The notes under the pieces are model-generated. The model was given only the letters and a program-made list of their open reading frames with translations, ran no database searches and was not told where the DNA came from. Below, one piece after another: positions 9,150 to 17,851 of a stretch of 64,000 bases of DNA; the first letter of the stretch is position 1; each line of letters begins with the position of its first letter. Both the position numbers and the translations under genes were made by a program. The DNA is taken from assembly GCF_001189915.1 (NCBI RefSeq), contig NZ_LFLS01000022.1, forward strand, positions 44,622-108,621, given 5' to 3'. Source of the DNA: Herbaspirillum autotrophicum. GTDB taxonomy: Bacteria; Pseudomonadota; Gammaproteobacteria; Burkholderiales; Burkholderiaceae_D.

Positions 9150-10949
9150 TCAATCCCAATGCGGTTGTTTTTCTTTTTCCATGGCGTCGTTATCGTGCGC
9201 GAACATGGCTTCCAGTTCCTCGCGCGCCTGAGTCGCCATCGATACCATTTGCGCCTGATCCTTGTAATGCGGATAGAGCGCGTTGAGGGTCTTGATGTTG
9301 TGCGCCCGGAATTTCATCGCGGCCTGACGCGCGGCGTAAGCGCCGAAGTCCAGTTGACGCAACACTTGCTGCCCCATTTGCAGCGCGCTTTCGAAAGTTT
9401 CCCGTTCGAGAATGGTGACGCCGCGGTCCATCAGGTCATACAAGTGGGTAATGTTGCGCGCACGGGCCGCGATGGTGAGGTCGGGAAAGGCATGTCTGAC
9501 CGCATCCACCAGACGCAGGGACTCGTCGACATCATCAATTGCAATCACCAGCAAACGCGCTTCGGCAGCACCGGCAGTGCGCAACAGATCGATGCGGGTG
9601 GCGTCGCCGTAAAATACCTTGAAGCCGAATTTGCGCAGCAATTCGATTTGCTCAGGATCGTGATCGAGCACGGTCATGCCGATGCCATTGGCGTGCAGCA
9701 GCCGGCCAATGATCTGACCGAAGCGGCCGAAGCCGGCAATGATGACCGGATGATCCTGCGGTGTCATGGCATCGTCCGGCGGCTGACTGGCGGCATCCAG
9801 ACGCGGCGCCAGAACGCGGTCGTAGAGCAGCAACAGCAAGGGTGTGATCACCATCGATAAGGCCACTACCACCACCAGAATCGACGAGATGCGCGGCGAC
9901 AGCACATTCGCACTGGCAGCGGCGCCGAAGACCACGAACGCGAACTCACCGCCCTGCGATAACAGAAAGGCGAAGAACAATTGCTGTTTGGGCGGCAGAC
10001 CGAAGCACTTGGCCAGCGCGTACATGACGCCGATCTTGATCAGCAGGAAGCCGCTGACCAGTCCAATGATCAGCCACGGTTGCGCCAGAAAGATGCCGAA
10101 GTCGACCGACATGCCGACGGCGATGAAGAATAGCCCGAGCAATAATCCCTTGAACGGTTCGATATCGCTTTCGAGTGCATGGCGATATTCCGAATCGGCC
10201 AGCAGCACCCCGGCCAGAAAGGTGCCGAGCGCCATCGACATGCCCACCCATTGCATCAGCAAACAAGTGGCGATGACCAGCAACAGGGAAAAGGCGGTGA
10301 AGATTTCCCGCATGTTGGTCTTGGCGATGATGCGCAACACCGGACGAATCAGATAGCGGCCGCCGAAAATCAGCAGCGCCACCACGGCCACCACTTTGCC
10401 CGCATGCAACCAACCCTGGCCGCTGCCTTGAACTGCCGCCACACCGAGCAAGGGGACTGCGGCCATCATCGGAATCGCGGCGATGTCTTGAAACAGCAAG
10501 ATCGAAAAACCGGCAGCGCCGGCCGGCGTCGCATTCAGTTTGCGTTCGCCGAGTGTGGCCAATGCAATCGCAGTAGAAGACAGTGACAGGCCGAGCGCGG
10601 AGATGAGCGCGACTTTCCAGTCGATGCCGCAGGCCACGGCGGCGGCCAGCAACGCAATGCTGACCGCCGCCACCTGCGCGCTGCCCCAGCCGAAAATGCG
10701 CCGCCGCAGTGACCACAAGCGTTTCGGTTCCAGTTCCAGGCCGATCAGAAACAGCAGCAACACCACGCCGAATTCGGAGAAGTGAAGAATGTGCTCTACT
10801 TCGGTAATCAGTTCCAGGCCCCACGGACCGATCACGATACCGGCCAGCAGATAGCCGAGCACGGCGCCGAGCCCGAGGCGTTTTGCCAGCGGCACGGCGG
10901 CGACCGCCGCCAGCAGGTAGATCAGGAGATTCAGCAGTTGGTGGTCCAT
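9150..10949 (-). CDS. KefB/KefC-type glutathione-regulated K+/H+ antiporter (CPA2 family)
   Basis: This 599-residue inner-membrane protein fits KefB/KefC length. Residues about 1-380 form a multi-helix Na+/H+ exchanger domain. Near 256 it carries HALESDIEPFKGLLLGLFF, close to the regulatory loop of KefC that contacts the cytosolic domain. From about 400 a Rossmann RCK/TrkA-N domain follows (GFGRFGQIIGRLL, then DHDPEQIELLRKFG and FYGDATR). The C-terminal tail is charged. The family expels K+ and acidifies the cytoplasm when glutathione adducts of electrophiles accumulate. A KefF-like oxidoreductase gene lies 18 bases upstream on the same strand, as in E. coli kefFC, so the pair is probably one operon. 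Whether it is nearer KefB or KefC cannot be settled by eye. Confidence 0.9.
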   Translation of the reverse strand: MDHQLLNLLIYLLAAVAAVPLAKRLGLGAVLGYLLAGIVIGPWGLELITEVEHILHFSEFGVVLLLFLIGLELEPKRLWSLRRRIFGWGSAQVAAVSIALLAAAVACGIDWKVALISALGLSLSSTAIALATLGERKLNATPAGAAGFSILLFQDIAAIPMMAAVPLLGVAAVQGSGQGWLHAGKVVAVVALLIFGGRYLIRPVLRIIAKTNMREIFTAFSLLLVIATCLLMQWVGMSMALGTFLAGVLLADSEYRHALESDIEPFKGLLLGLFFIAVGMSVDFGIFLAQPWLIIGLVSGFLLIKIGVMYALAKCFGLPPKQQLFFAFLLSQGGEFAFVVFGAAASANVLSPRISSILVVVVALSMVITPLLLLLYDRVLAPRLDAASQPPDDAMTPQDHPVIIAGFGRFGQIIGRLLHANGIGMTVLDHDPEQIELLRKFGFKVFYGDATRIDLLRTAGAAEARLLVIAIDDVDESLRLVDAVRHAFPDLTIAARARNITHLYDLMDRGVTILERETFESALQMGQQVLRQLDFGAYAARQAAMKFRAHNIKTLNALYPHYKDQAQMVSMATQAREELEAMFAHDNDAMEKEKQPHWD

Positions 10950-10967
10950 GGTGGCGGCTTTGGCGGG

Positions 10968-11534
10968 TTAGCGTGACAGGATGGCGGGCGCCAACGGTGA
11001 GTGCGGATAGGCTTGCAGCATGGCACGGTAGTGCGCAACGTGCTGTTTCAGTTCATCATCGCTGACATGATGGGCGCCATGCAGCAACAAGGGCGGCAGC
11101 CAGCGCATGCCGCACAGGCGCGCGGTTTGTTCATAGGGCGGCAGGAAATCGGCAAACGGATGACCGTGGTGGCCCTGTTCCTGATAAGCATCGGCGCCGC
11201 CGCCGGTAGTGGCGACCAGCAAGAAGTCTTTGCCTTGCAGGGCATTACCGCCGGGACCGAAGGCCCAGCCGCGCTGCAAAACCATATCGATCCATTCCTT
11301 TTGCAGCGAGGGCATACTGTACCAATGGATGGGGTGCTGCAGGATCACCAGGTCGGCCTGTTGTAATTGTGTCTGTTCGTAAGCGATATCAATATGAAAA
11401 TCGGGATACATTTCGTACAGGTCATGAATCCGTACCTGAGGCAGATCAGCGACTGCCGCGATCAGGCGCCGGTTGGCACGGGAGCGGTTTGCAGCCGGAT
11501 GGGCATAGAGAATGAGAATGCAGGGGGAGGTCAT
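10968..11534 (-). CDS. kefF: KefF-like NAD(P)H:quinone oxidoreductase, ancillary to Kef antiporter
   Basis: A 188-residue flavodoxin-like protein of the NQO1/KefF/MdaB type. ILILYAHPAANRSRANRRL at the N-terminus is the FMN/FAD phosphate-binding start. LQHPIHWYSMPSLQKEWID, WAFGPGGNALQGK and TTGGGADAY are family signatures. The frame extends to 11627, but the ATG at 11534 fits the family N-terminus. KefF activates KefC allosterically and detoxifies quinones. Its stop is 18 bases before the antiporter start, in the same order as kefFC of E. coli, implying co-transcription and a joint role in electrophile/redox defence. Confidence 0.88.
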   Translation of the reverse strand: MTSPCILILYAHPAANRSRANRRLIAAVADLPQVRIHDLYEMYPDFHIDIAYEQTQLQQADLVILQHPIHWYSMPSLQKEWIDMVLQRGWAFGPGGNALQGKDFLLVATTGGGADAYQEQGHHGHPFADFLPPYEQTARLCGMRWLPPLLLHGAHHVSDDELKQHVAHYRAMLQAYPHSPLAPAILSR

Positions 11535-11595
11535 GTCTCGCGTCAATCCTGGCTGAAAATAAAATATTGTGGAACATAAGGTCGAATGTCGCAGT

Positions 11596-11667
11596 CTGCC
11601 TTTGCAACAGGGGCGTGTCAAAAGCAATTCACACGTTTATACTCGGCAACACAGAGTTGCAAGGCAG
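11596..11667. repeat. Imperfect inverted repeat between kefF and the amidotransferase gene
   Basis: CTGCCTTTGCAAC at 11596-11608 and GTTGCAAGGCAG at 11656-11667 are reverse complements except for one extra T, with 47 bases between. They sit in the divergent promoter region of kefF (minus) and the amidotransferase (plus). A regulator-binding or looping role is possible but unproven. Confidence 0.4.
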
Positions 11668-11733
11668 TCATCAGACTGCTGCATTTGACAGCCGTAGCCG
11701 ATCAATAGATACATCCACTACCAATTGACGCCA

Positions 11734-12735
11734 ATGTCCGATATCAGCGATTCCCAGGCCAACCAGCCAGACTCTCCATCACCATCTTCATCTGCGGCAT
11801 CTGCCCAGGCGTCGTCTGCAGCATCGGCGGCAGCGCCGGAGCAACATGTGCCGCCGGCCGGCCGCACGCCGCTGGTCAGCGATACGCCGTGGGCGCAAAC
11901 CTGGAAACTGATCGGCGCCCGCTTCCGTGCGCTGTCAGACAAAGCCGGACGCCGCATCATGCAGCGCACGCTCAAGATCGGCATTTCAGCCCGCATCTTT
12001 CATCCCGAAAGCGGGGCCAAAGGCTTGCGCAGCAAGACGCTCCAATATCTGGAGGAATCGATTGCGCAATGGGTCATGTCACGCGATGTGCTGGTGTTCA
12101 TGATTCCCACCGTCAATACCAATGGCTTGGTGCATCCGAGTAATATCCGTTTGCGCGATTACGCCAAGCACCTGGATGGCCTGGTATTACAGGGCGGCGC
12201 CGATGTCTCGCCGCAAAGCTACGCCGAGGCGGCCACACGGCCGGAATGGAGTGGTGATCGTGTGCGCGACATGTATGAATTGGAGCTGCTGCATGAGTTT
12301 GTCGAAGCCGGCAAACCGGTGCTGGGCATTTGCCGTGGCTGCCAACTGATCAATGTCGCCTTCGGCGGCACGCTGTATCAGGACATTGCATCCGATGTGC
12401 CGACCGCGATTGCCCACGTCAACGATCTGTACGACAGCAATTACCACGAACTCAGTTTTCCGCCCGGGTCGACGCTGGCATCGCTGCTCAATGTGAAGAA
12501 TGCCACCGTCAATTCGATTCACCATCAGGCCGTCAAGGATCTGGGACGCGATCTGGCGATTGAAGCCGTGTCCGGTCCCGATAACATCGTCGAAGCCATT
12601 CGCTATCGCAAGGCGCCGTTTGTGATGGGCTTGCAGTGGCATCCGGAATTCCATCGTGCCGGTGGTCCGGCCCTGCTTGACTGCATGCCAATTCTGGATG
12701 GCTTTCTGCGGGCGGCGCGGGAAACCCGGTTCTGA
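11734..12735 (+). CDS. Class I glutamine amidotransferase-like hydrolase (PuuD / peptidase C26 family)
   Basis: This 333-residue protein belongs to the gamma-glutamyl-gamma-aminobutyrate hydrolase family. After a low-complexity Ser/Ala-rich N-terminus (about 1-65) comes the catalytic fold. LQGGADVSP is the oxyanion-side loop, GICRGCQ supplies the nucleophile Cys200, and WHPEFH supplies His303 and Glu305. The triad is complete. PuuD-type enzymes cleave gamma-glutamyl-GABA in putrescine breakdown; the true substrate here is unknown because no puu genes adjoin. The ATG at 11734 is preferred over a TTG at 11725. It converges on toxin-like gene C with 18 bases between stops. The N-terminal extension is longer than in typical PuuD. 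Confidence 0.85.
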   Translation: MSDISDSQANQPDSPSPSSSAASAQASSAASAAAPEQHVPPAGRTPLVSDTPWAQTWKLIGARFRALSDKAGRRIMQRTLKIGISARIFHPESGAKGLRSKTLQYLEESIAQWVMSRDVLVFMIPTVNTNGLVHPSNIRLRDYAKHLDGLVLQGGADVSPQSYAEAATRPEWSGDRVRDMYELELLHEFVEAGKPVLGICRGCQLINVAFGGTLYQDIASDVPTAIAHVNDLYDSNYHELSFPPGSTLASLLNVKNATVNSIHHQAVKDLGRDLAIEAVSGPDNIVEAIRYRKAPFVMGLQWHPEFHRAGGPALLDCMPILDGFLRAARETRF

Positions 12736-12753
12736 GCGGAATTTCTGCTGCTG

Positions 12754-15700
12754 TTATCGGTTGTGGGTCCAGGAATGTGCATTGCCGGTCCGATGAATCC
12801 TGTTCAGCGGCAGCAGCTTTTGCTCCCACATATTGATTTGAGCATGCATCTCCGGACTGATCTGGCAGTGGTCGCGCAATTTGATGGCTTCGCGAATCTG
12901 TCGCATGGCAGGTAGTCTGTCGCCGATGACATGGTCAAATACATCAGGTCCGGTGATGTAGGAGATATCCTGCATGTATTGATGAAAACGTGCCAGTTGC
13001 TGTGCATAGGTGTCTGACGCGGTCCGATCGAAACGGCCGGCCGGCGGTGCGGGTTTTACCGGCCGTTGATTTGTATAAACGGATTTTTTTTCCAGATAGC
13101 GCCGGTAGCTTTCTTCCGAGACGGCCTCCAGCGTGGGATTCTTTGCCCGGGTACCGAAGACGCTGTTGTTGTATTGCGTATCCAGTTTCAACGTGTTGTG
13201 TGATAGCGGCGACGACAATGCCAGCCCGTCGCCGGCAGTTTTGAGGACGCCGGGAAGTGCGGTCAAGGTGTCGTCGGTATCGATATAGAGACCGCCTTCA
13301 CGAAACAGAAGCCGATAGCGGATCACATCTGCGGCCGAGGCAAAATTGGAGTTGCCGGGTTTGCCAAGGGCGGCCTGATATTGTTCGAAGTATTTGCTTT
13401 GTTCGAATTCACGGTAGAACGGACTGTGTTCCAGTGTAGTTGGCCCGATGTGTGGCGCCAGCAAACCCAGATTGCGTCTGTTGCTGGCGAATACTGCCGG
13501 GTCACTGTTGGAAAGATAGAGGTGGCTGCTGTAGCCGGACCCTGCCGCGATCAGGGCGTTGCTCTCAAGGTTTTTCAGGATGGTGTCAGGTATCACCTTG
13601 TTGCCCACCCATATGCTGTAAATATTCTTCGGAATGGCTTGCAGGCTTGATGCCCGTGGTGCGGCAAAGTTCAGCGGCAATTCGAGGTCAATGCCCATGG
13701 CGCGCAAGCTTGCTTCGCGCTGCACGTCGGTAATGACACGGGCGGCACCGGCCAGCTTTGTCATCCCCGTTTCACCGGGTACGTAGAGCTCACTCTGATC
13801 GAATGTTTCGCCAAATGTTTCGACGCCATCAAGCACGCCAAATGCATTTTTCTGAAAGTCGTATTCGACTGACATTTTTCTGCCCTGGATTTCGGCGTTC
13901 CACGATGTACCCTGCACCGGATCGTGTTCTTTCCGCACGACGTTGCTCACCCAGGGATCGGGAGCAATTCTGCTCGGGCTGATGCTGCTGTATGGATTAT
14001 CACCAGCGACGCGGCTGGACCCGCCGCCGCCGGCCAATGACAACTTGCGCCACGTCTGGTTCGCGTCGGGCGCGCCGTAGCCGGCCGATTTAAGCTGGCC
14101 GGAATGCAGCGGGTCCCAGGCAAACAGGTCGCGGTAAGTGTTGGTGTTTTTGCTGGAATGCCAGTAGAAGTAGGTCTGACCGTCAATTTTCACACTGGCC
14201 ATGCCATTGGGGGCGTGGAGTGATGCCGGCGCTGTCTTGGTTGTCGGCGATGGCTTGTGCGTGACTGCTGCGCGGGCAGCGGATGATGCCGCCCGGGACG
14301 CAGGTACGTGCAATTTTGGCGCCGCGGTGAGCGCAGCTGTGGCGGCGTTTCCCAAATGATTGAGACCGGAAAAGATTTCTTCCAGTGCCATGTCGTTGTT
14401 GCCGCGTTGACGCTCCTGATGAGCGTTGTAGAAAGCATAGGTGGCGCGCCCCAATGACAAGGGTATCGCCACCACCGGGGGCAGGAAAATGCCGGCGATA
14501 TCCAGCGTGGTATTGAATTTGTTCCACCGGGCCTGACGCTCGATATCGGCATTGCTGGTGCTGCGGACAGCGGCATCGGCAAGGATGCGCCCGGCCTGAC
14601 GACGATAACAGGCGTTCAGGAAATCCTCGGGCATGAGGGTGTCGGTTACCTGGGCTTCAGCGACGCCGCCGGTCAGTAATATTTTCAGCTGGCCCTGACG
14701 ACCAGGATCTGCCTGTCGCCACAGATAGTCGCGCATGGCAGGTGCGTTGATGAAATCCTGATTCATCTGTGCGCGGTTGGCATATTCGCGCAGGCGTTTG
14801 CCGTCTGGCGCTGCTGGCGTATAGACAACCACCCTGGCGGCAGCCTGGTTTGGAATGTAGGGGGCAGAAGACATTGCCGGTCCGGAATGCGGGTGGAATG
14901 CAGGCGGTGGTGCAAAGATCAGAATGTCATTCAGCGGGATATCGTTGATACGCAAATCCCGTGGTTGTACGGTTTTGACATTGACGGTTTGTGGATTGAC
15001 GCGGGCCCGCGTAGCGGTCAGCGCAGCATGTACCCAGTGCATGGCTGGTGCTGAAATTTCGTTGCCTATCCTGGCTTCGCGCGCATCGAGTTGCAATCGT
15101 GCTTGCATAAATGCCGCGTAAGCCTGTGCTCTGGCCCTGGCTTCCGGAGAATCCAGCAGATGTGACTGCAATAATTCCTGGTAATGCCGGCTGATGTCCA
15201 ATGCACGGACGGTATCTGTCAGATATTGGTGTGTCAGTGCCGGCAGTGGTTGCCCCAGTGTATTTGTGACAGTGATTTTCTTTTGATAAGACTGATCAAG
15301 TGGCGTGGTATTGGCCAGCGCCAGCGCTGTGAGTGTCATCGTCGAGGTGCGCTCTTCCGTACAGGTGTGGACGTAAGGTTGCGTTTGGGCTGTGCGTTCA
15401 TAGGTGGTGACCTTGATCTGATCGGGATCGATATCGAGTTGCAAATCCTGCCTGATTCGTTCCTGTACTTTGGTGCGGGCGTACCGGTTCAGGAAATCCG
15501 GAGCGAGATACTGTCGCATGTCAGGCAGGCCGCTGGTCTGGGTGTTGTGCAATGCGACCTGGTATTGCGTCAGTTCTTCGGTCCATTTGCTGCGGTCAGC
15601 AGCACTGGCGTTCTGCAGAAACTGATCTACCTGTTGTTGCAGACGCTCCTGTATCGTGCCCTGGATGTCAAACATGGCCTGCACAGTTTGTGCCGCATCG

Positions 15701-16986
15701 GGCGCCAGCCGTTGCCGGCCGGCATAGGTAATATCGCGCACTTGCTGATTCAGAAGGGATTGAATGCTATCGGGCAGGGCATGTTCGCGGGCGACCGCAA
15801 CATAAGCAAAGGGCGAGGCCGCCCTCACGCTATTGTCGATCCCGGCGGCGCGTTGCCGGTCTTCGCGCGCGACAAAATTGAGCAAGATGTCGCGCTGTTC
15901 CTTGAAATCGAATATTTGTTGCAAGGTTCTCTTGTAGATGTTGGACGAAGCAAATTCCATGATCGGCTGGCCGGGTATCATCAGCATCACCGGGCCGGTC
16001 GTCGCCGCCGGTGACTCATCGGGGCTGCGTGTGAATACGACAATGCCGGAAAACGGAATGTCGCCGGCTTCGTCTTGCAGTCTCAGCGTAAAACTGGCTG
16101 GCGTCGGTTTGTCGTTGCCGTCCATCAGCCAGCGCGCCACCGGCACGGCAGGCGCGCCTTCGGTGGTTCTCAGCTTCTGTTCGATCAGACGCTGAGTGGC
16201 ATATTTCTCGGTGAGCCATGCCGCAGGTGTCTTGCCCTGACCGAGAGTGGTGTCGGGGCGATGCCAGAATCGTTCAAATGCCTTTCGATAATTGCGCGTG
16301 GCTTGATTGATGCTGTTTTCCAGAATTTTTTCAAAAGCGACGAGGTGAGATGCGCCGGCGGCCATTCCCGGAACTGTCTGCGCCGGATTGGCATTATCCC
16401 GGGAATAAAAGAAGCCGGTTCTGGAGACGGTGTAGGTGGGCGTCGAGCCGTTGGCCAGTGCCGTCTGCAATACCTCCGTGAGCGTATGCGATGCAATTGG
16501 GATGCGGATGCCGATCCGGCCATGGTCCGGCAGCTCGAGCTCTTCTTCCTCATATTCCGTTATATAAATGAGATCGGGGTCAAGTGGCCCGGGCGCACGG
16601 GGAAATGCGGCCTGCAACGCCGCCAGATAGGCTTGCTTCGTCATGCGCTGAAAATCCGGCTGGCGTTGCAGCAGACGGGCTATTTCCTGATGCGTATCGC
16701 GCAGCTGTGCGCCCGGCAGCGCCGCAGACCGCGTTTGTGCAGCGACCATATCGATGCTGCGGACAGGGCGCCGTGGCGGTGAAGTGTAGATACGGCTGTG
16801 CTCCGGTTTGGCAACAGAGGGCGGTAACCCCGACAAGTTACCGGCCGATGCAAACGCGGCGCACACCGGTTGTTGCTGTGACGCATCGCCGGTTGGCGGA
16901 AGGGAGGATTGCTGCCGTGCTTGGCGCAGGGCCGGTCGGGACAGGAGATTATCGGTCGAGCTGCAAGCGGGAGGGATTCTGATCAT
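12754..16986 (-). CDS. Large toxin-like protein with C-terminal DXD glycosyltransferase domain (paralogue C)
   Basis: A 1410-residue paralogue of A and B, more diverged. The frame is open from 17046, but the ATG at 16986 has a GGA upstream and gives an N-terminus comparable to the others. A disordered leader (about 1-90) precedes the dermonecrotic-type region. That region includes FERFWHRP near 235 and MLMIPGQPIMEFASS near 334. The aromatic module (TYFYWHSSKN, YRDLFAWDPLHSG) lies at about 932-975. The glycosyltransferase starts near 1115 with IYSIWVGNKVIP, then FASAADVIRYRLLFREGG and D1236-T-D-D, and ends in GNAHSW. The catalytic-type motif is intact. The upstream element shared by A and B is not recognisable here, so regulation may differ. 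An effector or toxin role is inferred from architecture. Confidence 0.82.
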   Translation of the reverse strand: MIRIPPACSSTDNLLSRPALRQARQQSSLPPTGDASQQQPVCAAFASAGNLSGLPPSVAKPEHSRIYTSPPRRPVRSIDMVAAQTRSAALPGAQLRDTHQEIARLLQRQPDFQRMTKQAYLAALQAAFPRAPGPLDPDLIYITEYEEEELELPDHGRIGIRIPIASHTLTEVLQTALANGSTPTYTVSRTGFFYSRDNANPAQTVPGMAAGASHLVAFEKILENSINQATRNYRKAFERFWHRPDTTLGQGKTPAAWLTEKYATQRLIEQKLRTTEGAPAVPVARWLMDGNDKPTPASFTLRLQDEAGDIPFSGIVVFTRSPDESPAATTGPVMLMIPGQPIMEFASSNIYKRTLQQIFDFKEQRDILLNFVAREDRQRAAGIDNSVRAASPFAYVAVAREHALPDSIQSLLNQQVRDITYAGRQRLAPDAAQTVQAMFDIQGTIQERLQQQVDQFLQNASAADRSKWTEELTQYQVALHNTQTSGLPDMRQYLAPDFLNRYARTKVQERIRQDLQLDIDPDQIKVTTYERTAQTQPYVHTCTEERTSTMTLTALALANTTPLDQSYQKKITVTNTLGQPLPALTHQYLTDTVRALDISRHYQELLQSHLLDSPEARARAQAYAAFMQARLQLDAREARIGNEISAPAMHWVHAALTATRARVNPQTVNVKTVQPRDLRINDIPLNDILIFAPPPAFHPHSGPAMSSAPYIPNQAAARVVVYTPAAPDGKRLREYANRAQMNQDFINAPAMRDYLWRQADPGRQGQLKILLTGGVAEAQVTDTLMPEDFLNACYRRQAGRILADAAVRSTSNADIERQARWNKFNTTLDIAGIFLPPVVAIPLSLGRATYAFYNAHQERQRGNNDMALEEIFSGLNHLGNAATAALTAAPKLHVPASRAASSAARAAVTHKPSPTTKTAPASLHAPNGMASVKIDGQTYFYWHSSKNTNTYRDLFAWDPLHSGQLKSAGYGAPDANQTWRKLSLAGGGGSSRVAGDNPYSSISPSRIAPDPWVSNVVRKEHDPVQGTSWNAEIQGRKMSVEYDFQKNAFGVLDGVETFGETFDQSELYVPGETGMTKLAGAARVITDVQREASLRAMGIDLELPLNFAAPRASSLQAIPKNIYSIWVGNKVIPDTILKNLESNALIAAGSGYSSHLYLSNSDPAVFASNRRNLGLLAPHIGPTTLEHSPFYREFEQSKYFEQYQAALGKPGNSNFASAADVIRYRLLFREGGLYIDTDDTLTALPGVLKTAGDGLALSSPLSHNTLKLDTQYNNSVFGTRAKNPTLEAVSEESYRRYLEKKSVYTNQRPVKPAPPAGRFDRTASDTYAQQLARFHQYMQDISYITGPDVFDHVIGDRLPAMRQIREAIKLRDHCQISPEMHAQINMWEQKLLPLNRIHRTGNAHSWTHNR

Positions 16987-17091
16987 GGCAAGAGTCCAAA
17001 GCAAGTTGGTCCCAGGTGGACATTGCCGCAAAGAAAATAGTTTCATTTTGACAATTTTGCATGATGGTGTGCGAGATGCGGTTGAATCATT

Positions 17092-17451
17092 TCACCGGTG
17101 TTGATGCCTCATTCCTGATCGGATGCAATGTGCCTGATTGCTGTAGGCACAGATTTTTTTTGTACGGTGATGCTGCGCGGAGCGGCTACTGTCGCTGCCC
17201 CGCGCGATACGCCAGTCATCATGGCGTGGCTTCGTTTTCGGCACGACATTGGGGGCGGGTGCGGGACCGGGCGCCCCGACGATTTTGCGAATCATGCCGA
17301 TGGCTTTGCCTGTAGCGTCGTGGCAGTGTATAAAGACAGTGTCAGCGCGCAGCGGTGTAATTTCGACAAGTTCATGCGTTTCCTGAAACTTATGCGCGAG
17401 AAACTCATCGAAACTAGCCGGTGCCGTCTGGTATCGGCATAGCGAATGCAC
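17092..17451 (-). CDS. Possible small hypothetical protein
   Basis: A 119-residue open frame begins with GTG at 17451 behind a good GAGG (AATGAGGCAGCA then GTG). The first half (SFDEFLAHKF, ELVEITPLRADTVFIHCHD) looks protein-like. The second half is rich in Arg, His, Ser and Pro and less convincing. It lies in the 545-base gap between toxin-like gene C and the YqjD-like gene, on the same strand as and just upstream of C. I recognise no family. It may be a real small gene, a decayed one, or a chance frame. The rest of the gap shows only the inverted repeat at 17485-17500. Confidence 0.3.
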   Translation of the reverse strand: MHSLCRYQTAPASFDEFLAHKFQETHELVEITPLRADTVFIHCHDATGKAIGMIRKIVGAPGPAPAPNVVPKTKPRHDDWRIARGSDSSRSAQHHRTKKICAYSNQAHCIRSGMRHQHR

Positions 17452-17484
17452 TGCTGCCTCATTCTGGTCCGATGGTGCTTCAGG

Positions 17485-17500
17485 TTTGACTTCAGTCAAA
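17485..17500. promoter_or_regulatory. Perfect 7-bp inverted repeat upstream of the YqjD-like gene
   Basis: TTTGACT-TC-AGTCAAA forms a perfect dyad 31 bases before the ATG at 17532. It could be an operator; an embedded TTGACT could act as a -35 box, but no good -10 follows at 16-18 bases. Function is inferred only from position and symmetry. Confidence 0.35.
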
Positions 17501-17531
17501 GCCGGTGTATTTATTTAATAGGAGAATCCTC

Positions 17532-17837
17532 ATGACAAAGTCTGCCCTTAAAACAGTGAGAAACGATATGAAAACTCTGGTCAAAGATGCACAAGAGCTG
17601 TTCCGCGAAGCCGCTTCGGCAACCGGCGACAAAGCCGACGAGCTGCGCAACAAAGGACTGACATTGCTGGAAGCTGCAGTGGAAACTGCGCAGAATGCAC
17701 ACACTGCCGCCATCGAGAAGGGCAAGGTCGTCGCCGCTCGCACTGATGATTACGTACATGAAAATCCATGGCGTGCCGTGGCCATTTCAGCCGGACTCGG
17801 CTTGCTGGTCGGCCTCGTCATCGGTCGCAGCAAATAA
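17532..17837 (+). CDS. YqjD/ElaB-like membrane-anchored protein (DUF883)
   Basis: A 101-residue protein. Most of it is a charged amphipathic helix (about 1-75, KTLVKDAQELFREAASATGD). It ends in one C-terminal transmembrane segment behind the family signature ENPWRAVAISAGLGLLVG and a basic tail. In E. coli, YqjD and ElaB are stationary-phase inner-membrane proteins that associate with ribosomes. The ATG at 17532 follows AGGAG at 17520-17524. It heads a three-gene cluster with a YqjE-like gene and a small hypothetical, matching the E. coli yqjDEK arrangement. Confidence 0.88.
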   Translation: MTKSALKTVRNDMKTLVKDAQELFREAASATGDKADELRNKGLTLLEAAVETAQNAHTAAIEKGKVVAARTDDYVHENPWRAVAISAGLGLLVGLVIGRSK

Positions 17838-17851
17838 GTACCCCGCAGACG

